From assembly GCF_963678845.1 (NCBI RefSeq), contig NZ_OY787466.1:1321449-1385448 (forward strand): 64,000 bases of DNA, read 5' to 3'. The stretch is from an uncultured Bacteroides sp. GTDB lineage: Bacteria > Bacteroidota > Bacteroidia > Bacteroidales > Bacteroidaceae. A program made the position numbers and the translations under genes. This document shows positions 8,320-17,782 of this stretch, piece after piece. Under the pieces are notes generated by a model. It was given only the letters and a program-made list of their open reading frames with translations, ran no database searches and was not told the origin of the DNA. How positions within the stretch are numbered: position 1 is the first letter of the stretch; each line of letters starts with the position of its first letter.

Positions 8320-8712
8320 CTAAGTATTATATAAATGAAACATCCTGTCCATTAGCTTCCATTTCTCGGCGGATGAAGCTCCCGGCTCTGAAACCTGAAA
8401 GATAGACATGTATTCTTCCCATTCAACCTGTAAAGGCAAGGTGGCCAGTTTGTTCATGGCCGAATCCCAGTCGAAATCGAGTGGTGTTTCTACAATCATA
8501 AACAAGCATGTGCCCAATATGTATATTTCCATTTCAAGGATTCCTACCTCTCTGATTCCGTTAAGAATCTCTGGCCATGCTTCAGCTTCGCTGTGTCTTT
8601 TTCTATATTCGGCAATCAGCTCCGGATCATCTTTCAAATCAAGTGTCTGGCAATATCTCTTTACCGGTCCATTGTATTCCTGAACGCGATATCCTGTTTC
8701 TTTTGTTTCCAT
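8320..8712 (-). CDS. L-rhamnose/L-fucose mutarotase family protein (RhaM/DUF718-like)
   Basis: A 130-residue cytoplasmic protein of the RhaM fold, which interconverts alpha and beta anomers of a deoxy sugar. The typical elements are QTLDLKDDPELIAEYRKRH with the putative catalytic His at residue 40, then HSEAEAWPEIL, GILEMEIYILGTCLFMIVET and a C-terminal W-x-x-Y/F region. It starts 18 bp after the GH29 alpha-fucosidase gene on the same strand, so the pair is almost surely co-transcribed. The real substrate may therefore be the L-fucose released by the fucosidase rather than L-rhamnose. That choice is inference from context. Confidence 0.83.
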   Translation of the reverse strand: METKETGYRVQEYNGPVKRYCQTLDLKDDPELIAEYRKRHSEAEAWPEILNGIREVGILEMEIYILGTCLFMIVETPLDFDWDSAMNKLATLPLQVEWEEYMSIFQVSEPGASSAEKWKLMDRMFHLYNT

Positions 8713-8730
8713 ATTATTAATACCAAAAGG

Positions 8731-10371
8731 TTAGTTATTAATCTTCAGAACCAGCGGCATGTTTTTGGACTTCTGTTCTGGAAGAGTAACGATGAGTCCG
8801 CTACTGTCACGGGTAAACGATATTTTTCCGTGTCCCAATAGTTGTACTTTCTTAATCTCCTTGTCATAGTTAGGAGAATTGGCAGACAATGACTTGATAA
8901 CAATTTTGCCATTCTCAGGCCACTCCATTACAATGGCATACAGTGTTCCTTTTTTCTCTGTAAAACGGATATCTTCAGCAGTGTATTTGTTCTTGCCTTC
9001 ATTGAATCCTTGTGCATTCATCGGATTCTTTTTCTCGGCATCGGGACCTTCTCCAAAGGTGGTCCAGGGGCGAGTGTCAAAGATAGATTCTTTATTAATA
9101 TCCATCCATCCTGCTATTCCTTCTAACACAGCTACTTCTTTATCGTCGATGGTTCCATCACCGCGAACAGGGATATTTAGTAAAAGATTGCCGTTTTTAC
9201 TTACTATATCTGCAAGCATTTGTATTACTGTCTTTGCTGATTTATATTGATTGTTATCGTAAACAGAGCGATTATAGTGCCAATCTCCGATGCACGAACA
9301 TGTTTGCCATGCTTTTTCCTGCATCTTGTCGGGAGCACCTCTTTCAACATCCCAGACAATGCACTCTTTTTGCTCTGGTGTAAGAACCTTCCCAAAAATA
9401 ACTGCATCCAGCTTTCCATTGTTTCTCTTCATATTACTATTGTAAAAGTCGGCAGCAATACGTAGTCCGGCATCACTTACAGGCCATAGAGGAAGAGCCG
9501 TATCATCAAAATAGAGTAAATCGGGATTGTATTTATTAATCATATCAACAGTCCTGTCATAAAAATTGTCGCAATATTCCTTGCTGGGAACTGATGCACC
9601 ATCTGCCCAATCCCATTGAGAATGGATGGCACCGTGATTCTGACTTTTACTACTAAGCTCATGATTCTGTGCGTATAGTTCCTGCGGATCTAAACCATCC
9701 CACCATTGTCCTTTTCCATCTTTTTTAGTAAGTTTCCCATCATAAGGAATTCCGGCTAGAGGGCCTTGTTTGTCGGCTCCCTGAGCTGTTTCATACCAGG
9801 TCCATGCGTGTGAGGCATGAATACTTACTCCAAATGGTAAGCCGTTGTGTTTGGCAGCCTTGGCCCAACCTCCCAGTATATCTTTCTTGGGACCTATTTT
9901 AGTGGAGTTCCAGTTATGATATTTGCTATCCCATAAATCGAAATTGTCATGGTGATTGCCCATTGCAAAGAAGTATTGCGCACCTGCACGTTTATACAGT
10001 TTCACTAGTTTTTCCGGATCCCACTTTTCGGCTTTCCATTCATGGATAACATCTTTGAAGCCGAACTTTGAAGGATGACCGTACTTTTTAAGATGAGACT
10101 TGTATTGACGGGAACCTTCTTCGTACATTCCACGACCGTACCAATCACCGTCTTCCGGTTGGCATTGAGGACCCCAATGCGCCCAGATTCCAAACTTTGC
10201 ATTACGATACCATTCTGGTACCTCATATTGTTTCAAGGATTCCCATGTAGGTTCAAACTTTCCCGTTTGCATGGGCTCTTTTGAAGTAGATGCTGATTGA
10301 CCGTTTCCTTGTGCAAAAGATGTTTGTCCAAAGAGGGTTATAAACAATGTAGCGAATAAGATGTTTTTCAT
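8731..10371 (-). CDS. alpha-L-fucosidase, glycoside hydrolase family 29
   Basis: A secreted 546-residue GH29 enzyme that releases alpha-linked L-fucose from glycans. A cleavable signal peptide ends near ASFAQ-type residues 17-21. The catalytic barrel starts with the family opening PEWYRNAKFGIWAHWGPQC, followed by AGAQYFFAMGNHHDNFDLW. The likely nucleophile is D289 in DLLYFDDT, at the position of the family WFD motif. A C-terminal beta domain ends near KINN. The gene is first of a two-gene unit with the mutarotase and is divergent from an AraC-type regulator, a plausible controller. A Bacteroides-type promoter lies about 57 bp upstream. There is no adjacent transporter. Confidence 0.93.
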   Translation of the reverse strand: MKNILFATLFITLFGQTSFAQGNGQSASTSKEPMQTGKFEPTWESLKQYEVPEWYRNAKFGIWAHWGPQCQPEDGDWYGRGMYEEGSRQYKSHLKKYGHPSKFGFKDVIHEWKAEKWDPEKLVKLYKRAGAQYFFAMGNHHDNFDLWDSKYHNWNSTKIGPKKDILGGWAKAAKHNGLPFGVSIHASHAWTWYETAQGADKQGPLAGIPYDGKLTKKDGKGQWWDGLDPQELYAQNHELSSKSQNHGAIHSQWDWADGASVPSKEYCDNFYDRTVDMINKYNPDLLYFDDTALPLWPVSDAGLRIAADFYNSNMKRNNGKLDAVIFGKVLTPEQKECIVWDVERGAPDKMQEKAWQTCSCIGDWHYNRSVYDNNQYKSAKTVIQMLADIVSKNGNLLLNIPVRGDGTIDDKEVAVLEGIAGWMDINKESIFDTRPWTTFGEGPDAEKKNPMNAQGFNEGKNKYTAEDIRFTEKKGTLYAIVMEWPENGKIVIKSLSANSPNYDKEIKKVQLLGHGKISFTRDSSGLIVTLPEQKSKNMPLVLKINN

Positions 10372-10427
10372 TAGTGTGTTTTTAATATGGTTGAACTCTG
10401 GTTTGTATTTACATTATTCTACGAATG

Positions 10428-10435
10428 CAAATATA
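10428..10435 (-). promoter_or_regulatory. putative -7 promoter box for the fucosidase operon
   Basis: On the minus strand this reads TATATTTG, matching TAnnTTTG, 57 bp before the fucosidase start. The 301-bp gap 10372-10672 is very AT-rich. It also carries a TATCTTCG near-match at 10641-10648 that fits the AraC gene, and an 8-codon open frame (10654-10680) overlapping the AraC start. Confidence 0.6.
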
Positions 10436-10672
10436 TAGAGTATGATCGGATAAATGTTGCACTATCCCGACACATTATAACATTATTCCGTTGTTTTATT
10501 ATTTTAAAATAATGTTTATCGTTTATAATCTTGTTGTTATGTATTTATATGAATTATCCTTTAATAATATTATTTCGATAAAAAATAATATTATTTCTAT
10601 GTTTCTTAAGCGGGCTGGGGGTATATTTAAATTATTAAATTATCTTCGCCTAAATGAAAATGAAAAACATAT

Positions 10673-11533
10673 ATGACTAAAGAGAAAGAATGTTTAAACT
10701 TTACTTTGTTGAATATAGGGCATGCTATTCATAATGCAGATTGGAACTGGAGTAATGTAAGTAGCCCGTTCACAAGGCTATATTGGGTGGAAGGTGGTAA
10801 TGCAAAGATAGTATTGCCCGACGGCACTTATAATCTCACCCCCTGTCATCTTTACCTGATTCCTTCTTTTACATTACACAGTTACGTGTGCGATGGGTAC
10901 TTTTCTTTATATTATATTCATATTTACGAAGAACAGACTGATACTTTCAGTATTCTTGAACAGTTGAATCTGCCGGTTGAAGTGGAAACTACAGATGTGG
11001 ATGTTCAATTGGTAAAACGTTTACTTGAAATAAATCCGAACCGCGAATTAATGCGTTATGATCCATCTTTCTATGATAATTCACAGACATTAATGAAGAA
11101 CATCTCGGAAAATGCACAATTGCCTTATTACCTGAGAATAGAGACAAAAGGAATTTTGCAACAACTTTTTTCCCGGTTCTTGAAAAAGGCTGAGTTAAGG
11201 ATAGAAGTAACAGATAACAGGATTTTAAAGGCATTACGCTATATCCGGAAAAACATAGATAAAACATTAAATATTAATCAGCTGTCAAGCTTATGCTTTC
11301 TCACAGATGATCATTTTATCCGGCTATTTAAGAAAGAGATGAAATGTACCCCAATGCAATATATCAATCAAAAGAAAATTGAAAGAGCCCAGATGATGCT
11401 TATCATAGATAATTTGACAATAAAAGAAATTGCCTACAATCTCTCTTTTGATAATATATCTTATTTTAATAAGCTCTTTAAAAATATAACAGGACTAACG
11501 CCGGGTGAATACAAAAAAGGACTGCATATATAA
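10673..11533 (+). CDS. AraC-family transcriptional regulator with cupin-like N-terminal domain
   Basis: A 286-residue one-component regulator. Residues about 20-110 form the AraC-type sensing barrel (LPDGTYNLTPCHLYLIPSFTLHSY). Residues about 185-285 contain two helix-turn-helix motifs, with the usual SLCFLTDDHFIRLFKKEM and the AraC signature YFNKLFKNITGLTPGEYKK. Earlier in-frame ATGs are blocked by a stop codon, so the start is well defined. The gene is divergent from the fucosidase operon and could regulate it, responding to fucose or a related sugar. It overlaps nothing downstream; pcm converges 6 bp later. The regulatory target is inference. Confidence 0.88.
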   Translation: MTKEKECLNFTLLNIGHAIHNADWNWSNVSSPFTRLYWVEGGNAKIVLPDGTYNLTPCHLYLIPSFTLHSYVCDGYFSLYYIHIYEEQTDTFSILEQLNLPVEVETTDVDVQLVKRLLEINPNRELMRYDPSFYDNSQTLMKNISENAQLPYYLRIETKGILQQLFSRFLKKAELRIEVTDNRILKALRYIRKNIDKTLNINQLSSLCFLTDDHFIRLFKKEMKCTPMQYINQKKIERAQMMLIIDNLTIKEIAYNLSFDNISYFNKLFKNITGLTPGEYKKGLHI

Positions 11534-11539
11534 GCACTT

Positions 11540-12187
11540 TTATTTCTTTATCATTGGAACGAATTGAACTCCTAAAAGAGGATACATCATTACCTTGCCG
11601 TTAATATCTTTAGTGAGGAGGTAGAGCGTTTGTTCATAGACTCCCACGGGAATTACCATTCTTCCTCCGGGTGATAGTTGCTCTACCAGCATTTCGGGAA
11701 TATATGGTGGAGCTGCTGTTACAATGATTGCATTGAAAGGTGCGGCTTCCTGATAACCTTTATAGCCGTTGCCAAGGATGAAATGAATGTTATTATACTT
11801 TTGTATAACCGGGTTGACTTTTGCTATGTCATGTAGCTCCGGAATAATCTCCATTGTGTAGATTGTACCTGCAAGCTCGGCCAATATGGCTGTTTGATAT
11901 CCGGTGCCGGTACCTATTTCGAGAACTTTATCAGTCTTTTTAAGGGATAGCAGCTCTGTCATCTTTGCAACAATATAAGGTTGGGATATTGTTTGACCGC
12001 AATAGGAGGGGAGTGCCTGGTCTGAATATGCATACTGGCGGAACTCCAAAGGTACAAAAAGATGTCTAGGTATTTTTTCAAGAGCAACAAGAAGGGCTCT
12101 GTTTTTTATTCCTCTGAATTCAATCTGCTCTTTTATCATTGCATGCCGTTCATGGTCAGATTGTTCTTTGTTTATTTTAAGTGACAT
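11540..12187 (-). CDS. pcm: protein-L-isoaspartate O-methyltransferase
   Basis: A 215-residue SAM-dependent methyltransferase that repairs isoaspartyl residues in aged proteins. The family start MIKEQIEFRGIKN leads to the substrate segment GQTISQPYIVAKMTELL. The SAM-binding motif I is VLEIGTGTGYQTA (residues 88-100). The later motifs NAIIVTAAPPYIP and GGRMVIPVG are also present. The length is normal for the family. The start is supported by an unusually good ribosome-binding site AGGAGG, rare in this genome. The gene stands alone and converges with the AraC gene. Confidence 0.95.
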   Translation of the reverse strand: MSLKINKEQSDHERHAMIKEQIEFRGIKNRALLVALEKIPRHLFVPLEFRQYAYSDQALPSYCGQTISQPYIVAKMTELLSLKKTDKVLEIGTGTGYQTAILAELAGTIYTMEIIPELHDIAKVNPVIQKYNNIHFILGNGYKGYQEAAPFNAIIVTAAPPYIPEMLVEQLSPGGRMVIPVGVYEQTLYLLTKDINGKVMMYPLLGVQFVPMIKK

Positions 12188-12195
12188 CGTAGTAC

Positions 12196-12201
12196 CCTCC
12201 T
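12196..12201 (-). promoter_or_regulatory. strong Shine-Dalgarno sequence before pcm
   Basis: On the minus strand AGGAGG lies 8 nt before the pcm ATG. Most genes in the window have no such site, so it fixes the start and suggests high initiation. Confidence 0.65.
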
Positions 12202-12440
12202 GAATTTAATGTTTATATTATAATATAAAAACAAGGATAGAGGTTTGTTTGTTTTGGTATAGATCCTTCTATGCAGGGGGTATTGGATCTTTATTTGCCT
12301 TTTAAAGACTATCTAAAGAAAATATGGCTACAATATCTTTTTATTATTAATAATCTATAGAATGAAATCTTTATTATTAAAAAATCTTATTATAAGGGGT
12401 GATTTCTTAGAATACATTCATATGAATAATAATTTATTTT

Positions 12441-12448
12441 TATATTTG
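12441..12448 (+). promoter_or_regulatory. putative -7 promoter box for the GH20 gene
   Basis: TATATTTG, an exact TAnnTTTG match, 44 bp before the ATG. The remainder of the 305-bp gap 12188-12492 is AT-rich, and I see no gene in it. Confidence 0.6.
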
Positions 12449-12492
12449 TCCATTATACCTAATTTATCCTTTAAACAAAGAAAATAGACAAC

Positions 12493-14829
12493 ATGAAAAA
12501 ACTCTTTTCAATTCTCCTGTTTTGTTCCTTTCTTGCATACGGTAGTGTTATGAAAGCGGGCAATTATGATCTTGTTCCTCTTCCCAACTCAATGGTACCA
12601 GCAGAGGGACATTTTGCACTGAATAATAATTGTGAATTCATTATTCAGTCGGGTGCTGACAGTAAATGTGCTAAAGTTGCTGAAGATTTTGCAAAGCAAT
12701 TGAATCTTACTTCGGGTTTCAATGTGAAGGTTATTGCTAAAGCAACAAAGAAAGCTTCAAGTAATGCTATCTCTTTTATAAAGAATAAGAAGATTCCGGC
12801 AGAAGGTTATATGCTTAATATACAGAAAGACGGAGTACTTGTTGAAGCATCTGCTCCAGAAGGTTTTTATCATGCCGTTCAAACAATGAAACAGCTACTT
12901 CCTGTTGCTGTTTATGGAAAAGGATTGGCAAAAGACCAGAAATGGGAACTGCCTTGCACAGAGATTAATGATGCTCCCCGTTTTAAATACAGAGGAATGC
13001 ATCTTGATGTATCACGCCATTTCTTTGGTATAGATGAGGTGAAGAAGTACATAGATGTACTGGCTGCTCATAAATTGAACTATATGCATTTTCATCTTAC
13101 TGATGATCAGGGATGGAGAATTGAAATTAAGAGATACCCAAAACTGACTTCTATCGGAAGTACTCGTAAACAGACTATGATAAAGAAAGAGTGGGGGACT
13201 TACGATGGTAAACCATACGGAGGTTTCTATACTCAAGGAGAAATAAAAGAAATAGTGAAATATGCTCAGGATCGTTTCATTACGATTGTTCCTGAAATTG
13301 ATCTTCCGGGACACATGCTTGCCGCTTTGACAGCTTATCCTGAATTGGGATGTACTGGTGGTCCTTATGATGTGTGGGGCCAATGGGGTGTTGCCGATGA
13401 TGTTTTATGTATTGGCAAGGAATCTACATTTACTTTTCTTGAAAATGTGCTGAGTGAAGTTATGGATCTTTTCCCTTCTAAATATATTCATATCGGAGGT
13501 GATGAATGTCCTAAGGTACGTTGGGAAAAATGTCCTACTTGTCAGGCTAAGATCAAAGAACTTGGATTGAAAGCGGATGAAAAACATTCTGCTGAGGCTC
13601 GTCTGCAAAGTTATGCTATTTCTCGTATGGAGAAATTTGTGAATAGTAAAGGACGTAAAATTATTGGTTGGGACGAAATTCTTGAAGGCGGACTTGCTCC
13701 TAATGCAACTGTAATGTCATGGAGAGGTATGGAAGGCGGAATTGAAGCTGCACGTCTGAAACATGATGTGATTATGACTCCTGGTTCACATTTATACTTT
13801 GACCACTATCAGTCATTGGATGAAAATGAACCATTTGCTATCGGAGGATTCACTACTGTGGAACGTGTTTATTCCTTTGAGCCGATACCTGCTGAGCTGA
13901 CAAAAGAAGAAAGTAAATTTATTATTGGAACTCAGGCTAACTTATGGACAGAATATATTCTAAGCAATGAGCAATTGGAATACATGTTGTTGCCACGTCT
14001 TGCTGCGTTAAGCGAAGTACAGTGGACGCTTCCTGAAAAGAAAAGCTACACTGATTTTACCACACGTATTGGACATATAGCCAGCATTTATGATGAGATG
14101 GGATTAAATTATGCAAAACACATTTTTGGTGTAAGTGGTTCGTATGCAGTAAATACTGAAAAGGGATGTGTGGAAGCTACATTGAATGCGATAGGAAATG
14201 CTCCTATTTACTATACTTTAGATGGAACAGAGCCTACTGCAAACAGTACAATATACACTTCTCCAATTGAGATACTTCACACTTGTACCCTCAAGGCTAT
14301 GGTGGATAGAAGTAATATGAAGATCCGTAATCTGGAGAAAGCATTTGCTTTCAGCAAAACAACCGGAAAGAAAGCTGTGCTCAATACAAATCCAAGTAAG
14401 GCGTATACTTTTGGCGGTGTTCCAACATTGGTAGATGGAATCCGTGGCGGCAATAGTTCCTTCTTGGGCATGTGGTTAGGTTTTAATGCAGAGCCGATGG
14501 ATGTAACTATTGATTTGGCAGAAAGCACAAAACTTACTTCTGTTCGTGTAGGTACTTTGGTATCTAAAGGAGACTGGGTATTCCCTCCAAAAGATATAAC
14601 AGTTTATCTGTCGGCAGACGGCAAGGATTTTAAAGAAGCTGCAAAATTGGTCCTTCCTGAAGCTAAAAAGGAAGATAAGAATGGAATAACAGAGTATACA
14701 CTTGGTTTCTCAGCTACACAGGCCAGATTTATTAAAGTGGTAGCGAATAATACTACTTCTATACCTCAATGGCACGATGGAAAAGGTAAAGCAGCTACTA
14801 TGTTTATAGACGAAGTCTCTGCTGAGTAA
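12493..14829 (+). CDS. beta-N-acetylhexosaminidase, glycoside hydrolase family 20
   Basis: A secreted 778-residue exo-enzyme that removes terminal beta-linked GlcNAc or GalNAc by substrate-assisted catalysis. The order is: signal peptide (1-22), GH20b alpha/beta domain (about 25-155), GH20 barrel (about 165-510), a chitobiase-type C-terminal domain (about 545-615) and a discoidin/F5-8C-like carbohydrate-binding domain (about 640-775). The catalytic Asp-Glu pair is D337-E338 in HIGGDECPK. The barrel opens with the typical RYRGMHLDVSRHF-like segment. It has its own promoter and is followed by a shared terminator. With the GH35 and GH29 genes nearby it could act on mucin or N-glycan ends, but no transporter genes connect them. 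Confidence 0.94.
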   Translation: MKKLFSILLFCSFLAYGSVMKAGNYDLVPLPNSMVPAEGHFALNNNCEFIIQSGADSKCAKVAEDFAKQLNLTSGFNVKVIAKATKKASSNAISFIKNKKIPAEGYMLNIQKDGVLVEASAPEGFYHAVQTMKQLLPVAVYGKGLAKDQKWELPCTEINDAPRFKYRGMHLDVSRHFFGIDEVKKYIDVLAAHKLNYMHFHLTDDQGWRIEIKRYPKLTSIGSTRKQTMIKKEWGTYDGKPYGGFYTQGEIKEIVKYAQDRFITIVPEIDLPGHMLAALTAYPELGCTGGPYDVWGQWGVADDVLCIGKESTFTFLENVLSEVMDLFPSKYIHIGGDECPKVRWEKCPTCQAKIKELGLKADEKHSAEARLQSYAISRMEKFVNSKGRKIIGWDEILEGGLAPNATVMSWRGMEGGIEAARLKHDVIMTPGSHLYFDHYQSLDENEPFAIGGFTTVERVYSFEPIPAELTKEESKFIIGTQANLWTEYILSNEQLEYMLLPRLAALSEVQWTLPEKKSYTDFTTRIGHIASIYDEMGLNYAKHIFGVSGSYAVNTEKGCVEATLNAIGNAPIYYTLDGTEPTANSTIYTSPIEILHTCTLKAMVDRSNMKIRNLEKAFAFSKTTGKKAVLNTNPSKAYTFGGVPTLVDGIRGGNSSFLGMWLGFNAEPMDVTIDLAESTKLTSVRVGTLVSKGDWVFPPKDITVYLSADGKDFKEAAKLVLPEAKKEDKNGITEYTLGFSATQARFIKVVANNTTSIPQWHDGKGKAATMFIDEVSAE

Positions 14830-14843
14830 ATCATCATAATAAT

Positions 14844-14890
14844 ATATAAACAAGGGTGTTCAATTATTTATTGGACACCCTTGTTTATAT
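14844..14890. terminator. bidirectional terminator between GH20 and the TonB receptor
   Basis: The arms ATATAAACAAGGGTGTTC and GGACACCCTTGTTTATAT pair almost perfectly around an 11-nt loop. Two convergent genes end on either side. Confidence 0.85.
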
Positions 14891-14894
14891 ATTA

Positions 14895-17405
14895 TTATCT
14901 GCTATTATTGTTTGTATCGACTCCTTCTACCGGGTTCTCATCAGTCTTAATGTCTTCGTTTGTGATTCCTTTTTTAGCTTTCTTTGTAGCCGATGTTTTG
15001 AGTGTGCCAAACCTATATGAAACGCTTATTCTAAAGTCGCGGGCATTTATATAATTTATATTTCTCATAGAAAAGGTATTGTCAGTAGTTGAACTGGTAT
15101 ATTTCTTCGTCTTCCAGAATGGATCTGAGCAGGTGAGAGAAACAGACAATTTCTTATTCATGAGATCTTTGCTTACAGAAAAGCTTGTAAAGTAGAATGC
15201 AGATGATTTTCCCTGTAGATTAATCCTAGGAGCAAAGTAGCCTCCGTTCAAATTCAATCGCAGGTCTTTTGGAAAAGTATACTGTATTGATGTAAATCCA
15301 TTGTAAAAGAATCCATTGGTACTTAGTGCCGTTGTTGATTGTGTTGCGTCACTCTTCATATTTACATAAAAGATTCCTCCATTTAAAGTAACATTCAAGT
15401 TGGTGGATGCATTCCATTTTCCATATAAAGAAAAGCTGGTGCGGTGAGTGTGACCAATATTATCGTAAGTAGTTTGACTTACATTCGGTTTCTCTGGATC
15501 AATAAAGGTGTAACTCTCTATTCCGTTATTTACAAAATTATAGCTTAAGCTGGCATTGATATTTAGTTTTCGCGTAAACAGGCTGTAATTCAGATTCAGA
15601 TTATTACTTTTCTCGGGGTTTAGGCCAGGATTACCGTAGCTGATGTTCTGTGGGTCTGTATTGTTAACGTACGGATTTAAGTTTCGAATGCCCGGACGAC
15701 GAATGCGCATTGTATAACCAAAGCGAATTTGTTCAGCATCAGACAGCATATAAGAAACCGTAGCCGAAGGAACTAGATTAGAATAATTGGTGTTGAAATT
15801 CATGTCTGGGGCAAGATTGTATTTTACTTTCTGTGAGGTCCCCTCTTCCCGGGCACCTACTTTTATACTGAACTTATTTATTTTGATGTCATAACTAAGA
15901 TATGCAGAGTAAATCTTTTGTATATGCTTGAAATCGTTTGATGGGTCAATCACTAAAGTGTCATTTTGCCAACGGTCTGTTTCACTATTACTATTGCGAA
16001 GAATGTACTTAACTCCTGTTTCCAGCTTCTGACCTTCCCGGATGGGGCGCGTATAATCTATCTGAACAGTATGTTCATTTGTTGAAGCATTGTTTATGTT
16101 GTACTGAGAATGCGACAAGATACCGGGAACCGTACCCGAAAGATTCTTTAGCAAAGTGTTACTTTTGCTGTTGTTGGGATTATTCTCAAATTGATAGGAA
16201 ATTGTGAGAAGCTCGTCTTTCAAATGGGTAGAACGCTGATAGTCGAAGCCAACTTCTGTAGATCCAAACGTACGGGTAGAGTTACTGTTTCTGTCATAAC
16301 TGTAGTACGGGCTATAGTCGGCCTTTTTCATATCAACCTGATAATCTGAAAGGCTAGTCAGATCTCCGTTAAATCGATCAAATGATAAGCTTATTAAATT
16401 TAATGAATCGATTTCATAGCTAGCTTCTACAGTCCCAAACTGAAAAGGTCCCTTGTTTTTTGAACGTCCATTCTGAGCCATATATCTTTCAGTATTACTT
16501 ATAGAGTTGGTACGTTCCAGATAAGAATCATTATAAGGTGAATTATTGTAGTTATAGTTATAGTTTCCCGTTATACCAATTTTTCCAGCTTTCAGAGACA
16601 GATAAGTACCACCACCAAATCGACCCAATGCACTGGCATTGCCACGAACTGTAGCTGTGTATCCTTCAATTCCACTTTTAGTAGTTATTATATTAATGAT
16701 TCCACCCACTCCTTCAGCGTCATATTTAGCTCCCGGATCGGTAATTACTTCCACACTCTTGATGGTACTTGCTGGCATGCTCTTAAGTACATCACTTGGA
16801 TTATTACTTATCATATTAGAGGGTTTTCCGTTCAAGTATATCTTAAAGTCAGAAGATCCTTTTAGCTGAATGTTATCTTCATTATCCACTGTAATCATTG
16901 GTATCTTACGAAGCATATCCAATGTGCTGGTTGTCTTTGATTCCGGGTCATTTTCTATACTATAGGTCAATTTATCAATATCTATTTTTACTAAAGGTTT
17001 TTGTGCCACAACAACAACCTCATTTAGTTCTTTAGACGTTTCGGCCATATAGATTTTGCCAAGAGAAACTAGTTTCTGATTCGAAGAAAGAGTGAATCTT
17101 TTCACAGTCGTCTTCATTCCTACAAACTGTATGGTAACAATATAATTCCCAGGGGAAGCATTGAAAGAAGCATTGAAATTTCCGTTATTATCACTCACTA
17201 AGACCTTAATGGAGTTCTGAGGTAAGCGTGCCGCTGCAATACTTAAGGTAGCGTATTGTACACTTTGATTGGAAATAGAATCAATGACTGTTCCTTTAAC
17301 TGTGTAAGTGGATAAAGACTCAACTGTTCTCTGATTACTCTGTGCAGAGTTGCTAAGCACGGGAAATAGAAAGACAAGAAACAAATAAATAGTTTTCATA
17401 TACAA
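14895..17405 (-). CDS. TonB-dependent outer-membrane receptor, CarboxypepD_reg type (non-SusC)
   Basis: An 836-residue outer-membrane protein. A signal peptide (1-20) is followed by a carboxypeptidase-regulatory-like beta domain (about 33-115). A TonB-box-like stretch LNEVVVVAQKPLV comes next. The plug domain contains GSSDFKIYLNGKPSNMIS and YDAEGVGGIINIIT. A 22-strand-type barrel of the OMP_b-brl_3 group follows (from about 300), with FGYTMRIRRPGIRNLNPY. It has no SusD partner and is not SusC-like in size, so the ligand is unknown; peptides or metal chelates are common for this group. The C-terminus has an unusual charged tail (KKAKKGITNEDIK) after the last strand. Confidence 0.85.
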   Translation of the reverse strand: MYMKTIYLFLVFLFPVLSNSAQSNQRTVESLSTYTVKGTVIDSISNQSVQYATLSIAAARLPQNSIKVLVSDNNGNFNASFNASPGNYIVTIQFVGMKTTVKRFTLSSNQKLVSLGKIYMAETSKELNEVVVVAQKPLVKIDIDKLTYSIENDPESKTTSTLDMLRKIPMITVDNEDNIQLKGSSDFKIYLNGKPSNMISNNPSDVLKSMPASTIKSVEVITDPGAKYDAEGVGGIINIITTKSGIEGYTATVRGNASALGRFGGGTYLSLKAGKIGITGNYNYNYNNSPYNDSYLERTNSISNTERYMAQNGRSKNKGPFQFGTVEASYEIDSLNLISLSFDRFNGDLTSLSDYQVDMKKADYSPYYSYDRNSNSTRTFGSTEVGFDYQRSTHLKDELLTISYQFENNPNNSKSNTLLKNLSGTVPGILSHSQYNINNASTNEHTVQIDYTRPIREGQKLETGVKYILRNSNSETDRWQNDTLVIDPSNDFKHIQKIYSAYLSYDIKINKFSIKVGAREEGTSQKVKYNLAPDMNFNTNYSNLVPSATVSYMLSDAEQIRFGYTMRIRRPGIRNLNPYVNNTDPQNISYGNPGLNPEKSNNLNLNYSLFTRKLNINASLSYNFVNNGIESYTFIDPEKPNVSQTTYDNIGHTHRTSFSLYGKWNASTNLNVTLNGGIFYVNMKSDATQSTTALSTNGFFYNGFTSIQYTFPKDLRLNLNGGYFAPRINLQGKSSAFYFTSFSVSKDLMNKKLSVSLTCSDPFWKTKKYTSSTTDNTFSMRNINYINARDFRISVSYRFGTLKTSATKKAKKGITNEDIKTDENPVEGVDTNNNSR

Positions 17406-17708
17406 TGATGTTATGCGTAATAACCTATATTTTATAAACAGATTACATACCTGTTTGTTCTTTCATCACTTTTCGTTTTATTTCTTTTTATAGATAGATC
17501 AATGTATAGATAAACTGTGATAAATAGTTGTAAAATTTCTATCTTTTTCAATCAACTATTTATAATTTAATACCTATAATGTATACTTAAATAGTTAAAT
17601 ATATGGAACAATTAGCAGTAATGGTTGAATGTGCAATGGTGTCACCCTCCATTAATGCCTTATTCACCGAGAGAAGAGACTAGTAAGGTAAAAATTCAGT
17701 GCAACTAA

Positions 17709-17739
17709 TTTGATATGTAAATTCTAATTGGTACATTTG
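17709..17739 (+). promoter_or_regulatory. full Bacteroides promoter (-33 and -7) for the PUL regulator
   Basis: TTTG at 17709-17712 and TACATTTG at 17732-17739 are separated by 19 bp, the classical Bacteroides arrangement, 43 bp before the ATG. The rest of the 377-bp gap 17406-17782 is AT-rich; I see no gene in it. Confidence 0.7.
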
Positions 17740-17782
17740 TGTTGTCGGATATGTTTAATGAACCTTAAATTAATCCTAATAC

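Noticed and set aside
10491..10676. Open frame of 61 codons before the AraC gene
   Set aside because: It is AT-driven low complexity, lies upstream of the TATCTTCG promoter-like box, and overlaps the AraC start in another frame.
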